Source of the DNA: CAYSRJ01 sp964521865
Lineage (GTDB): Bacteria > Spirochaetota > B62-G9 > DRHN01
Length of the DNA stretch: 64,000 nt
NCBI GenBank assembly: GCA_964521865.1
Contig: CAZFTJ010000001.1
Coordinates: 186,001-250,000 of the forward strand
Direction of reading: 5' to 3'
Shown: positions 25,149 to 33,481 of the stretch, one piece after another
Position numbering within the stretch: position 1 is the first letter of the stretch
Layout: each line of letters starts with the position of its first letter
Program-made: the position numbers and the translations under genes
The notes under the pieces: generated by a model
The model's input: the letters and a program-made list of their open reading frames with translations, nothing else
Databases searched by the model: none
What the model was told of the DNA's origin: nothing

Positions 25149-26060
25149 ATGAGCGTCAAACTTTCAATAGGAACATGGGCGTATACGTTCGGCAGGTATG
25201 CAGATAATCCAATTTCGATGGAAGAAACAGCCCGGCGGTTAGGCGAGCTCGGCTTCGACGGCGTTGCGTTGGGCGGTTTCAAACCGCACGGGCACTACGA
25301 GCTGTACCCGACGAAGGAGGACAGGAAGAGGCTCGTCGATCTTTTTGCGTCGCACGGGCTGAAGATAAACAGTTACGCTGCCGATCTGTGGTCGTTTCCT
25401 TTTGCGGACGGCAGCAAACAGATGGCTCAAAAATTCGAGGATGCCTTCGACCGCAGCCTTGAAATGTGCGTCGACTGCGGAATACCGGTTATCAGATTCG
25501 ATACGGTGATGGAGACGCCGTATCCGGCCGATTTCGATTACGAAAAGGCATGGGATATCGTCGTCGCGATGTTAAGGAAGATAACGGAAAAAGCGAAGAA
25601 GGCCGGGGTACTTGCGGCATGGGAGTTCGAACCTGGCTACATATTCAACAAGCCGTCTGAAATAGTGAAGATGGTGAAGGCGGTCGACAACGATAATTTC
25701 AAGCTCCTCACAGACACCTGTCATGTGCAGATGTGCGCGGTCGTCGGCGCCCAGCAGCGGGGCGAAAAGGAGACGCTGCCGGGCGGGCAGCTCGAATTCT
25801 TCAGAATGGTAAAGGGTATGATCGGCGATGTTCACATCATAGATTCGGACAACCGGCTTCACGACAACCATACGTCCGTGCATGCACCGTTCGGAACGGG
25901 CGTCATAAACTTCGAGGAGGTCTTGCCCGCAATCGTCGACGCAGGGTATACGTCCGAGTGGTGGACAATCGATCTCTGCTACTGGGACAACGCGTGGGAG
26001 ATAACCGAGGATTCGAAGAAGTACCTGGACAGGATGTTCGAGAAGCTCGGGTGGAAGTAG
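25149..26060 (+). CDS. Sugar phosphate isomerase/epimerase (AP-endonuclease-2-like TIM barrel)
   Basis: Soluble enzyme of about 303 residues. I start at ATG 25149 (MSVKLSIGTWAYTFG), preceded by AGGGAGGAAC. Metal-binding positions typical of the xylose-isomerase-like superfamily are visible: Glu in AAWEFEPGYIFN, Asp and His in KLLTDTCHVQM, Asp/His in GDVHIIDSDNRLHDNH, and Glu/Asp near WTIDLCYWD. Unlike the 3-epimerase at 21756 the last ligand region is different, so the reaction may differ. It has its own leader after a terminator and is followed 39 bases later by a zinc dehydrogenase, which together look like a small polyol or sugar catabolic unit. Confidence 0.85.
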   Translation: MSVKLSIGTWAYTFGRYADNPISMEETARRLGELGFDGVALGGFKPHGHYELYPTKEDRKRLVDLFASHGLKINSYAADLWSFPFADGSKQMAQKFEDAFDRSLEMCVDCGIPVIRFDTVMETPYPADFDYEKAWDIVVAMLRKITEKAKKAGVLAAWEFEPGYIFNKPSEIVKMVKAVDNDNFKLLTDTCHVQMCAVVGAQQRGEKETLPGGQLEFFRMVKGMIGDVHIIDSDNRLHDNHTSVHAPFGTGVINFEEVLPAIVDAGYTSEWWTIDLCYWDNAWEITEDSKKYLDRMFEKLGWK

Positions 26061-26099
26061 AAACCGTAATTATATACTATTGAATGTGGAGGAAGTGAA

Positions 26100-27176
26100 A
26101 TGAAGGGAACGATGAAGGCAATGGTTTTTTACGAGCCAGAAAAGATGCAGCTCGAGGAGATAGATATTCCCTTGATCGGTCCGGATGAGGTACTCATTAA
26201 AATAAAGGCCTGCGGCATATGCGGGTCTGATATCGCCTACTACTGGGGATTGAGCTCGCTCGAAACGCCCGACGGCAAGGGCCCGCTCGTTCTGGGGCAC
26301 GAGATGACCGGTGAAATCGTCGAGATCGGCGAAATCCCCCAAAAGCTCGGGCTTTTCAAGGCCGGCGATCGGGTAGCGATAGATCCGGTTCAGTACTGCA
26401 ATGCCTGTGAGGTATGCAAGAAGGGGCAGGTGAACCTCTGTGAAAACAAGACGGTGCTCGGCGTATCGGTAAACGGCGCATTTGCAGAGTACATGAAATC
26501 GAAGTACACCAGTCTTTTCAAGCTCCCCGACAAGGTGAGCTTCGAACAGGGTGCGTTCAGCGAGCCGCTCGCGGACGCCATGTACGCGGTGCAGAATCTG
26601 GAGGTAACGCTCGGTGATTTCTGCGTGGTGATCGGCCCCGGCCCGATCGGGCTGGCCGAGGCGCAGCTCATAAAATCGTCGGGTGCGGGAACCCTCGTCG
26701 TAGCCGGCACGCGCGATTATCGGCTGGATATAGCGAAGAAGAACGGCGCGGACTACGTGTTCAACACCAGGGATTCCTCCTCCAGATACTACCAGCCGGA
26801 TATAGTGAAAAAAGTCTCCGATCTTACAGGCGGTAAGATGGCAGACCGGGTTCTGGTTGCAACCGGCGATCCGAAGGTCATGGACCTCCCGTTTCAGCTC
26901 TCCGGCAGGCGATCGGTGATTGTCTTCTTCGGCCTTCCCGGCGACAAGGATGTAATAAAGGTCCCTGCCACACAGACGATTTTCTGGGACAAGCGGGTCA
27001 AATTCTCCTGGCTGGCTCCGCTCACCTGGCCCAGGGCGCTCAATGCAATCGCTTCGGGGCTCATCGATGTCGATTCACTGGTTACCCACCGGTACAGGCT
27101 GGAGGACCTCATCCAGGGGCTCGAGGACGTAAAAGCGAGGGTGGGAAACCCGCTGAAGGCCCTGGTGATACCGTAA
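26100..27176 (+). CDS. Zinc-dependent alcohol/polyol dehydrogenase (MDR family)
   Basis: Medium-chain dehydrogenase of 358 residues. Catalytic zinc ligands: Cys in CGICGSDIAYYWG, His and Glu in LGHEMTGEI. Structural zinc: four cysteines in CNACEVCKKGQVNLC. The nucleotide-binding motif GPGPIGLAEAQL follows. The pattern is closest to sorbitol/xylitol/threonine dehydrogenases, which oxidise a secondary hydroxyl with NAD. GGAGG lies seven bases ahead of the ATG. Coupled with the isomerase upstream and the polyol-type transporter, it likely oxidises the imported polyol to a ketose. A short hairpin (AGCTTG/CAAGCT, 27177-27192) follows the stop. Confidence 0.9.
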   Translation: MKGTMKAMVFYEPEKMQLEEIDIPLIGPDEVLIKIKACGICGSDIAYYWGLSSLETPDGKGPLVLGHEMTGEIVEIGEIPQKLGLFKAGDRVAIDPVQYCNACEVCKKGQVNLCENKTVLGVSVNGAFAEYMKSKYTSLFKLPDKVSFEQGAFSEPLADAMYAVQNLEVTLGDFCVVIGPGPIGLAEAQLIKSSGAGTLVVAGTRDYRLDIAKKNGADYVFNTRDSSSRYYQPDIVKKVSDLTGGKMADRVLVATGDPKVMDLPFQLSGRRSVIVFFGLPGDKDVIKVPATQTIFWDKRVKFSWLAPLTWPRALNAIASGLIDVDSLVTHRYRLEDLIQGLEDVKARVGNPLKALVIP

Positions 27177-27279
27177 AGCTTGGTGGCAAGCTGCCTGCGA
27201 CCCACACGATCATTTTTATTTGATATTTCAAATATGCGGCTTGTATTTTGAGAAAAATGAAAAATACAGGTGTTTTTTT

Positions 27280-27750
27280 GTGAAAAAAGATAATATTATC
27301 GATGACCTCGATATAAAAATTATAGAAGAGCTTAAAAAAAACGGCAGGGAGTCGTACAAAAAGATATCCAAAAAGCTGAATGTTTCGGATGGTACCATAA
27401 GATTTCGCGTAAACCGTCTGGTAAAAGCTAAAATTATCAAAATATCCGCTCTGGTAAATCCCTTTACCTTCGAACACTCTATAACCGCACTCGTTAGAAT
27501 GCTTCTCGAAAAGAGAAATCACATTGAAGCCATGGAAAAAATATCACGATTGAAGGGAGTAGTATCTGTCTGTAATGCAACAGGAAATTACGATCTTCTG
27601 GTTGAGGTTTTTTTTGATTCGCGAAACGCACTGAACAAATTTTTAGTTGAAGATCTTTCCAAAATTGAGGGAATTAAATCCACTGAAACTTCAGTTTACC
27701 TGGATGCTATAAATAAATGGGTCGAATACCCGACCTTTTCCAGCACATAG
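27280..27750 (+). CDS. Lrp/AsnC family transcriptional regulator
   Basis: DNA-binding protein of about 156 residues. An N-terminal winged helix-turn-helix (LDIKIIEELKKNGRESYKKI, then SKKLNVSDGTIRFRVNRLVKA) is followed by the RAM/AsnC ligand-binding domain (VVSVCNATGNYDLLVEVFF, IEGIKSTETSVYL). I place the start at GTG 27280 (VKKDNIIDDLD) because AGGTG lies seven bases upstream and Lrp proteins start just before the helix. The frame extends 20 codons further upstream without a ribosome site. It is tail-to-tail with the methyltransferase-like gene. Lrp/AsnC proteins usually answer to amino acids, which fits control of the divergent amino-acid-like catabolic genes nearby; that link is inference. 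Confidence 0.88.
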   Translation: MKKDNIIDDLDIKIIEELKKNGRESYKKISKKLNVSDGTIRFRVNRLVKAKIIKISALVNPFTFEHSITALVRMLLEKRNHIEAMEKISRLKGVVSVCNATGNYDLLVEVFFDSRNALNKFLVEDLSKIEGIKSTETSVYLDAINKWVEYPTFSST

Positions 27751-27804
27751 AAACATTTTAATCCAGCCGCAATCCACCCGTTGAAAATCTGGAGATACAA
27801 AAGA

Positions 27805-29235
27805 CTAAACATCCGGTTTGTGCTGTGCGACAATGGCATCGATCTTTTTCTTTACCTCTTCTGACAGCGTCTTTTTACTTTGTTCCTCTAAAATTTTTTT
27901 TGCCTTTTCATTCAATATCTGCCTTGTTGTTCTCTTTCCCTCTTTTTCCCATTTTTCATACATGTTTCTGTCGAGAAATCGTGGAAACCACAATACATCT
28001 TTAAAATTGATTGCCGTGTGCTCCTCCATGAGAAAGTTACCACCGGGACCGACATTGCCTATGAGATCGAGAGCAACGGTTTCTTTATTGAACTCAAGAG
28101 GCCTCAGCATATATTTGACCATCCCGATAATCTCATCCGCCAAGAGAACGGATTCGAATGACGAGGTAAGGCCGGATTCCAGGTAGCCGCAATCGTGTAT
28201 CATGTTGCATCCATTCAGCGTGGCTTCATAGATAGACAACCCGTACTCAAGTCCGGCCTGTGCATCAAGTGTCTTGGAATCTGATGCACCGGCGATGCAG
28301 AAGAAGGGCAGACTGTAGTAATGTGCCATATCTGCCAGACAGGCGTTTAAAATGTTCATCTCAGGCGCACCATAGGAGAAAATAGTGGTCCTCATATCCA
28401 TTCCTGTTGCATCTCCCCCGAAAATGAACTTTGCACCAGGACGTTTTCTCTGAAATATGACCAGTCCCGACAGCGACTCCGCTACCGTTTGAACAAGTAT
28501 TCCTTCTATTGATGCAGGTCCAGTCGCTCCCATGTATGGGCTTCCAATGTAGATGAATGGTATGTTGTACTCGCAGCATACAAGTCCCTTCCCAACGCCC
28601 ATTTCAGTATGGACAAGTGGAGAAAGAGGTTCGGTGTATAGTATTAGAGGAGGCTTCTTTTTTACCGCTTCGATTCCTCCGCATGCAGATGCAGCCATTT
28701 CAATCATGGTCTGCATATCGTTTCTTCCATGCCCCGTCACGATAATTGGCTTGGTTGTATTTCTCAGCATGGCATCGTACTGATGAATAAAATTGCCTCC
28801 TTCCGGGGCATCGTGCGCAATACCAAAGGACATGATAAAATCGATATTAGGAAGGCTGTCGCAGAAACTGGCAAGCTTTTCAATATCCTCTTTCTTACAG
28901 AGTTTTCTCTGTCCGCTGTAAAGGTCTATTGTTGTAACGCAGTCGGAGCCTGTTCCGTAGCAGCAGTTCCACTCTTTTAATACAAGCGACAGTTCGCCGT
29001 TTCTGTCATACACCTCGATCTCACCGGACGCAGCCTCGAGCGCTTCATTAGCCAGTTTACGCGGTATCCTTACCTTGTCGGGGTCGGATACATCGCATCC
29101 TGCTTCTCCCAGTATGTCGAGCGCTTCGGCACATTGGACCTTAAAGCCGACCTCCTCCATGAGCTGTAGCGCATATTGATGAACCTGAGCGGCCTGCTGC
29201 TCGGTAAGCTTTCTGTATTTTTGTTCCCTTTTCAA
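27805..29235 (-). CDS. Trimethylamine methyltransferase (MttB) superfamily protein, non-pyrrolysine
   Basis: Protein of 476 residues with MttB-family features: AFPEGGNFIHQYDAML-like segment (DAPEGGNFIHQYDAMLRNT), KPIIVTGHGRNDMQTMIEMA, LYTEPLSPLVHTEMGVGKGL, ALAGASDSKTLDAQAGLEYG and a C-terminal FLMEEHTAINFKDVLWFPRFLDR. The frame is uninterrupted, so it lacks the in-frame amber codon that encodes pyrrolysine in true MttB. The non-Pyl relatives include demethylases for glycine betaine, proline betaine and carnitine, which pass a methyl group to a corrinoid protein. No corrinoid protein is encoded next to it. The start is TTG at 29235, with GGGAGGGG upstream. It is third in a minus-strand unit after an alpha-oxoamine synthase and a zinc dehydrogenase. 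Substrate unknown. Confidence 0.87.
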   Translation of the reverse strand: MKREQKYRKLTEQQAAQVHQYALQLMEEVGFKVQCAEALDILGEAGCDVSDPDKVRIPRKLANEALEAASGEIEVYDRNGELSLVLKEWNCCYGTGSDCVTTIDLYSGQRKLCKKEDIEKLASFCDSLPNIDFIMSFGIAHDAPEGGNFIHQYDAMLRNTTKPIIVTGHGRNDMQTMIEMAASACGGIEAVKKKPPLILYTEPLSPLVHTEMGVGKGLVCCEYNIPFIYIGSPYMGATGPASIEGILVQTVAESLSGLVIFQRKRPGAKFIFGGDATGMDMRTTIFSYGAPEMNILNACLADMAHYYSLPFFCIAGASDSKTLDAQAGLEYGLSIYEATLNGCNMIHDCGYLESGLTSSFESVLLADEIIGMVKYMLRPLEFNKETVALDLIGNVGPGGNFLMEEHTAINFKDVLWFPRFLDRNMYEKWEKEGKRTTRQILNEKAKKILEEQSKKTLSEEVKKKIDAIVAQHKPDV

Positions 29236-29349
29236 TATTTACCCCTCCCTTTGTCTGAAGCAGGTTCTATGTGTTGCTTTGTACAATCGGCTATCTTTTC
29301 CGATTTACTGTTGATTTTCAAACCGCCGTACAATGGCCCGGCAATTACA

Positions 29350-30612
29350 TTAACCGTACATTTTCTCACTGAGTAATGCAAATTTGGCGGGTCTTTTCCC
29401 GTAAGGCTCCTGGTTATACCGCACCCCATGCTCGATAAGGTATTCGAACAATTCGCCGGTACATGAAGAATTTCCCGCGAGAATCAGCGGTTTCATAACC
29501 GCCTTTCTCAAAGAAGAGTCATTCTTTAAAACATCTATGCATTTTTCCCAGGATAAAGCGTCCCTTCCCATCACCCGTATGCCCCTGACGCCGTTCAGAT
29601 TTATTTCCTCCATATCGTATTTTCCGGTAATAAATGAATAAAGGTCTAATTTTGTACCGGGTATGGCGACGTTATTGACTCCGGGAAGCCCGTAATAGAA
29701 AATCATGCCTTCAGGAGAAGCGTATTCCAGGGCATAGAGCTGTGTTTCCTCGCGCCCCGTGAGCTCCAAAGATACAAATCCATTCTGCTGACCCAATGTT
29801 CTCTTTAAATTATCTAGCAGAGCCAGATCGTCTTTGTTGACAAAATAAAAATCCGCTTCAAGCCCGGCAACATGGTCCTTCATGTAAAGCATTGCCGATT
29901 CTCCGCGATAGACAAGAACGAAATTTTTCACGCCCAGTCGTATCAAATACGGGATCATATACAGAGCCTGAGCTCCGCATCCTCCCCAGATAAGGATTGT
30001 CTCAGGCACTCCATTCCATTTTTCTTCAACCATCATTCCCATCTTAACTGCATTTCCGAACGGCTCTGCCAGCGAAGGAAAAAAATCGAGCTTTTCAATG
30101 CCCATAGTGGGTTTTGCACAGGAATGATGTATTGAAACATACTCGGCAAATGCTCCGTTTCTTACCCGATCTTCGGGATTCCCGGATTTATACCAGCCCA
30201 AAAATCCCTCCCTCATACACCTGTCGAACCTTCCCTGTCTGCAAAAGCTGCATTGCAGACAGGGATAGTGCTCTTCCACCACTACGATTTGGTTTAAAAG
30301 CTCTTTATTCACTTTTTCTCCTGCCGCTACGATCCTGCCTGCAAACTCATGACCGAAAATTGTTTTTTCCATATCGCCCGGGAGAGAGACGAATTTATTT
30401 ACGTCGGAAGCACATATGGAGATCCATAAACTTTCTATAAGTACATCGTGAGGAGATATCCTTGGAAGCGGAACATCTTCAAGGATCGTCTTTCCTCCCC
30501 TGTACGTTACCCATGCCTTCATTGCTCGGGGAAGGGTTTCGGGTATTGGATGTCGTGGTAAAATTGACCTGTAAGCGTAACCAACCGGTGAAAGCATAAG
30601 CGAAGTTTTCAA
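29350..30612 (-). CDS. Zinc-binding dehydrogenase (threonine dehydrogenase-like MDR)
   Basis: Medium-chain dehydrogenase of about 420 residues, longer than usual because of an extra N-terminal ~30 residues before MKAWVTYRGGKTILEDV. Catalytic region SICASDVNKF and GHEFAGRI, structural zinc cysteines in PCLQCSFCRQGRFDRC, nucleotide region ILIWGGCGAQALYMI. The start is TTG at 30612, where TTGA overlaps the TGA stop of the upstream synthase gene, ten bases after GGAGG: a translational coupling. Next to an alpha-oxoamine synthase this recalls the Tdh/Kbl pair, in which the dehydrogenase makes an alpha-amino-beta-keto acid that the synthase cleaves with CoA. The real substrate is unknown; the coenzyme-binding glycine pattern (GGCGAQ) is slightly unusual. 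Confidence 0.83.
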   Translation of the reverse strand: MKTSLMLSPVGYAYRSILPRHPIPETLPRAMKAWVTYRGGKTILEDVPLPRISPHDVLIESLWISICASDVNKFVSLPGDMEKTIFGHEFAGRIVAAGEKVNKELLNQIVVVEEHYPCLQCSFCRQGRFDRCMREGFLGWYKSGNPEDRVRNGAFAEYVSIHHSCAKPTMGIEKLDFFPSLAEPFGNAVKMGMMVEEKWNGVPETILIWGGCGAQALYMIPYLIRLGVKNFVLVYRGESAMLYMKDHVAGLEADFYFVNKDDLALLDNLKRTLGQQNGFVSLELTGREETQLYALEYASPEGMIFYYGLPGVNNVAIPGTKLDLYSFITGKYDMEEINLNGVRGIRVMGRDALSWEKCIDVLKNDSSLRKAVMKPLILAGNSSCTGELFEYLIEHGVRYNQEPYGKRPAKFALLSEKMYG

Positions 30613-31850
30613 CGTATAATTCCCTCCTTCCTCCCCGTTTCCGAAAAACATTTGAGGGCGCGATCCAGATCCGATCCGGTGTGAGAAGATGAAATTTGTA
30701 CTCTAATCGTATCCTGTCCCCTTGGGACGACCGGATATGTCAGCGCAACGACGTAGATGCCTTTATCATAGAGGATTGATGCCACGTTCCTGGCTTTTAT
30801 CGGATCGCCTATCAAGATCGGTACTATAGGATGAATGCCCTGGATAGTATTGAAGCCAAGATCCTGTATTCGATTTCTGAAATATTCTGTATTCTCTTTC
30901 AGTTTTTGCAGAATCTTTTTTCCCTCGTCGTTTTCCAGTAACTCAAGAGCTTTTATTGAGGCGCTTGCAACGCCTGCGCTTACGGGATTGGAATAGATGT
31001 AAAAAGGTGAAGTCTCTCTGAAGTACTTTATCAATACCTCATCCGAAACAACAAAACCTCCATCGACTCCGAGAGCTTTGCCGAGAGTTCCGGTAATTAT
31101 ATCAATATCCTGCGCATCGCATACCTCAACTGTTCCTTTGCCGTTTTCTCCAAATGCACCTATACCATGAGAATCATCGACTATTGTCACAATACCCTGT
31201 TCAAACGCATCGCTGTAGGAGGCAGCGAGGTTTGTTATCTCTTTCAAAGGTGCGTAATTTCCTCTCATACTGAACACTCCATCAGTCACAATTAACACTC
31301 TCCTGGCATTACCCGAAGACTCTTTAAGACATCTTTCCAGATCGTTCGCATCGCAGTGGGAGTATATTTTCTTTTTTTCCCGTGCCGCACCGGCGAGCCT
31401 GATGGCCATTATGATCGAATTGTGATTCAGCCGGTCGCTGATTACCATTGTGTCCTCGTCGACAAGAGGCGCGATTATTCCGCAGTTGGCAGCGTATGCA
31501 GAGCTGAATATCATGGCTGCATTTTTATTGAGAAAAGTGGCAAGTTTTTGTTCCAGGTCGACATGTGGTTGTTGAGTGCCGGAAATAAAACGAACTGCCC
31601 CCGGTCCGACGCCAAATTCTTTGCTTGCGGTATGTTCCGCTGCAATCAGCCTCGGATCGTTTGAAATACCGAGGTAGCTGTTTGAGGCAAAATTAATTAA
31701 AGGCCTTCCGTCTTTTAACATTATCTTCTTCCCATACCGCGCATCTTCGGGCAAAAGCCCGGTAATAACCTTTTCATCACCCTTTAACCTTCCCTCACTG
31801 TCCATAACGGCGAGCTTTTCATTTAAAAACGATTTTAATTTTTCATTCAT
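30609..31850 (-). CDS. Alpha-oxoamine synthase family aminotransferase (Kbl/BioF-like)
   Basis: PLP-dependent enzyme of 413 residues. Family landmarks: NFASNSYLGISNDPRLIAA, GVGPGAVRFISGTQQPHVDLE, TDGVFSMRGNYAPLKEI, VDDSHGIGAFGENGKG and the PLP lysine in ITGTLGKALGVDGGFV, then SNPVSAGVASASIKALELL. These enzymes join acyl-CoA and an amino acid or run in reverse: glycine C-acetyltransferase (Kbl) splits 2-amino-3-oxobutyrate to glycine and acetyl-CoA. The neighbouring threonine-dehydrogenase-like gene favours a Kbl-type role over biotin synthesis. First gene of its unit; AAGGAGG precedes the ATG by eight bases. Confidence 0.87.
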   Translation of the reverse strand: MNEKLKSFLNEKLAVMDSEGRLKGDEKVITGLLPEDARYGKKIMLKDGRPLINFASNSYLGISNDPRLIAAEHTASKEFGVGPGAVRFISGTQQPHVDLEQKLATFLNKNAAMIFSSAYAANCGIIAPLVDEDTMVISDRLNHNSIIMAIRLAGAAREKKKIYSHCDANDLERCLKESSGNARRVLIVTDGVFSMRGNYAPLKEITNLAASYSDAFEQGIVTIVDDSHGIGAFGENGKGTVEVCDAQDIDIITGTLGKALGVDGGFVVSDEVLIKYFRETSPFYIYSNPVSAGVASASIKALELLENDEGKKILQKLKENTEYFRNRIQDLGFNTIQGIHPIVPILIGDPIKARNVASILYDKGIYVVALTYPVVPRGQDTIRVQISSSHTGSDLDRALKCFSETGRKEGIIR

Positions 31851-32287
31851 AATGAAACCTCCTTATCGTTACTATTTTAATATTTTAATATAATTATAAT
31901 TACTTAACAAGTAAAAATATTCAATAAAATTAAATTTTAATTAATAATATTGTATAATATTTCTCATTTTTTAAGAATAGAAAAAATTTTAATCCTGTTT
32001 ATGAGTAAAGAAAATATTCGGTCGCTCTCCATAAAAAACTAAATACTGGACATTGTTACAAAATCAACGTGAAAAATATGCAAAATATTATGATAAGAGT
32101 AATATTTTTAAAAAAAATTTGTCAAAACGATATATTTATTTATAGAATTACTTGACAAGAAATTTAATATCAATTATGATTTGTGTTATTAATTTTTTTA
32201 AAAATCATCAGGGAGGAGGTGAGGATTTTTTAAGTTTTAATTTTTTGGTTTGGGAAATTCAGCAAATTTCAACGTTGGAGTAAAACA
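31851..32287. promoter_or_regulatory. AT-rich divergent promoter region, 437 bases
   Basis: Very AT-rich space between the minus-strand synthase unit and the plus-strand polyamine-type transporter. It carries the clear promoter listed at 32152-32180. Many A/T tracts (for example around 31880-31975 and 32080-32120) would bend DNA and could suit an Lrp-type regulator such as that encoded at 27280, but no defined palindrome stands out. No reading frame is supported. Confidence 0.6.
32152..32180 (+). promoter_or_regulatory. Strong sigma-70 promoter for the polyamine-type transporter
   Basis: TTGACA at 32152-32157, a 17-base spacer and TATGAT at 32175-32180 (five of six to consensus). The predicted start of transcription near 32187 leaves a ~100-base leader before the binding-protein ATG at 32288. 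Confidence 0.75.
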
Positions 32288-33394
32288 ATGAAAAAACTAA
32301 TGATTTTATTGATCATCTTTGTTTTTACCTTAACCGTCTCTGTTCCCCTATCCTTTGCTGCGGGGGAAAAAAAGCCTGAGAAGAAAGTGCTTTCCATCTT
32401 GACGTGGGAGGGATACCTTCCGGATAGCCTCGTAAAGAAGTTTGAGGAAAAGTATGGCTACAAAGTCAAGCTGGCATTCGTCTCGAACAACGGGGAATTG
32501 ATATCCAAGCTGAAAGCGTCGGGAATGAAAGGATTCGATATTGCACAGAACGATGTCGGCAACATACCCGAAGCTATGGAAGACGGTATTTACCAGGCTA
32601 TGGATGTATCAAAATTGAAAAATTATAAGCTCATCAATCCGCCGATGAGAGAGAGGGCGGAAAAAATTGCAACCATTAATGGAAAGCTCTACGGCGCCCC
32701 GTACTGCTGGGGAACATCCGGTTTGATGGCCAATGTTAAGCTTGCCCCTGATGTAAACTCATACATGGACCTTTTTTCGGATAAGTATTGCGGTAAGGTA
32801 ACATACCGGGCCACAAGAAATACAATGATCGCAGCTGCTCTGGCATTGGGGATAGAATCCGTTAAAGACAAATCAATGTGGGACAGTGAGAAAGAAACCA
32901 GGAAGGTGTGGGAAAAAGTCACTCCGTTCCTGATTGATGCAAAAAAATGTGTTAAAACGTATTGGACCAGCAAGCAGCAAATGATCGATCTTTTTACCAC
33001 CGGAGGAGTGGTTGCGGGAATGGGTTGGGACTTTACAGCCTGGAGTCTTGCCGAACAAGGATACCCCATAAAGTTCATCGCCCCCAAAGAAGGATGTCTT
33101 GCCTGGGAAGGCGGATGGGAAATACCTTTACATGCAGCGGATGTTGAAGGAGCGTACAAGTTCATCGACTTCTTCTGGGAACCGCAAAATCAGGCGATTA
33201 TATTTTCAGAAGGAGGGGTTTTGCCTGTCGTAAAGGATGCCGATAAATATTTATCGGATGAGAATAGAAAAAAGATTTCTGAAACATATCCCCCGGAAGC
33301 GATAGCTAACCTGTGGTGGTACCCCCCGTACCCAAAATGGTGGGTAACGGTGACGGCTGAATACGAAACAAAGATAAAAACTGCTATAGAATAA
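32288..33394 (+). CDS. Spermidine/putrescine-type ABC transporter substrate-binding protein (PotD-like)
   Basis: Secreted binding protein of 368 residues. Signal peptide to about residue 24 (LTVSVPLSFAAGEKK). Mature start LSILTWEGYLPDSLVKKFEEKYG, typical of PotD, then GFDIAQNDVGNIPEAMEDGIY and AYKFIDFFWEPQNQAIIF. Paired with an ATPase and two permeases in PotD-A-B-C order. PotD-type systems import polyamines, but close relatives import other cationic amines and amino acid derivatives. The neighbouring catabolic genes make a non-polyamine ligand such as a betaine-like compound possible. GGAG precedes the ATG by seven bases. Confidence 0.9.
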   Translation: MKKLMILLIIFVFTLTVSVPLSFAAGEKKPEKKVLSILTWEGYLPDSLVKKFEEKYGYKVKLAFVSNNGELISKLKASGMKGFDIAQNDVGNIPEAMEDGIYQAMDVSKLKNYKLINPPMRERAEKIATINGKLYGAPYCWGTSGLMANVKLAPDVNSYMDLFSDKYCGKVTYRATRNTMIAAALALGIESVKDKSMWDSEKETRKVWEKVTPFLIDAKKCVKTYWTSKQQMIDLFTTGGVVAGMGWDFTAWSLAEQGYPIKFIAPKEGCLAWEGGWEIPLHAADVEGAYKFIDFFWEPQNQAIIFSEGGVLPVVKDADKYLSDENRKKISETYPPEAIANLWWYPPYPKWWVTVTAEYETKIKTAIE

Positions 33395-33481
33395 TTACAT
33401 CGATCGGATTTGCACGGCCCAGGGGACGCGGTTAAAGCGTCCCCGGTAGTATAAATAATGTTAAATGTTTCGAGGCATGAA

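Noticed and set aside
27805..29235. In-frame amber codon for pyrrolysine in the MttB homologue
   Set aside because: Looked for and not found: the frame is open from TTG to its final TAG.
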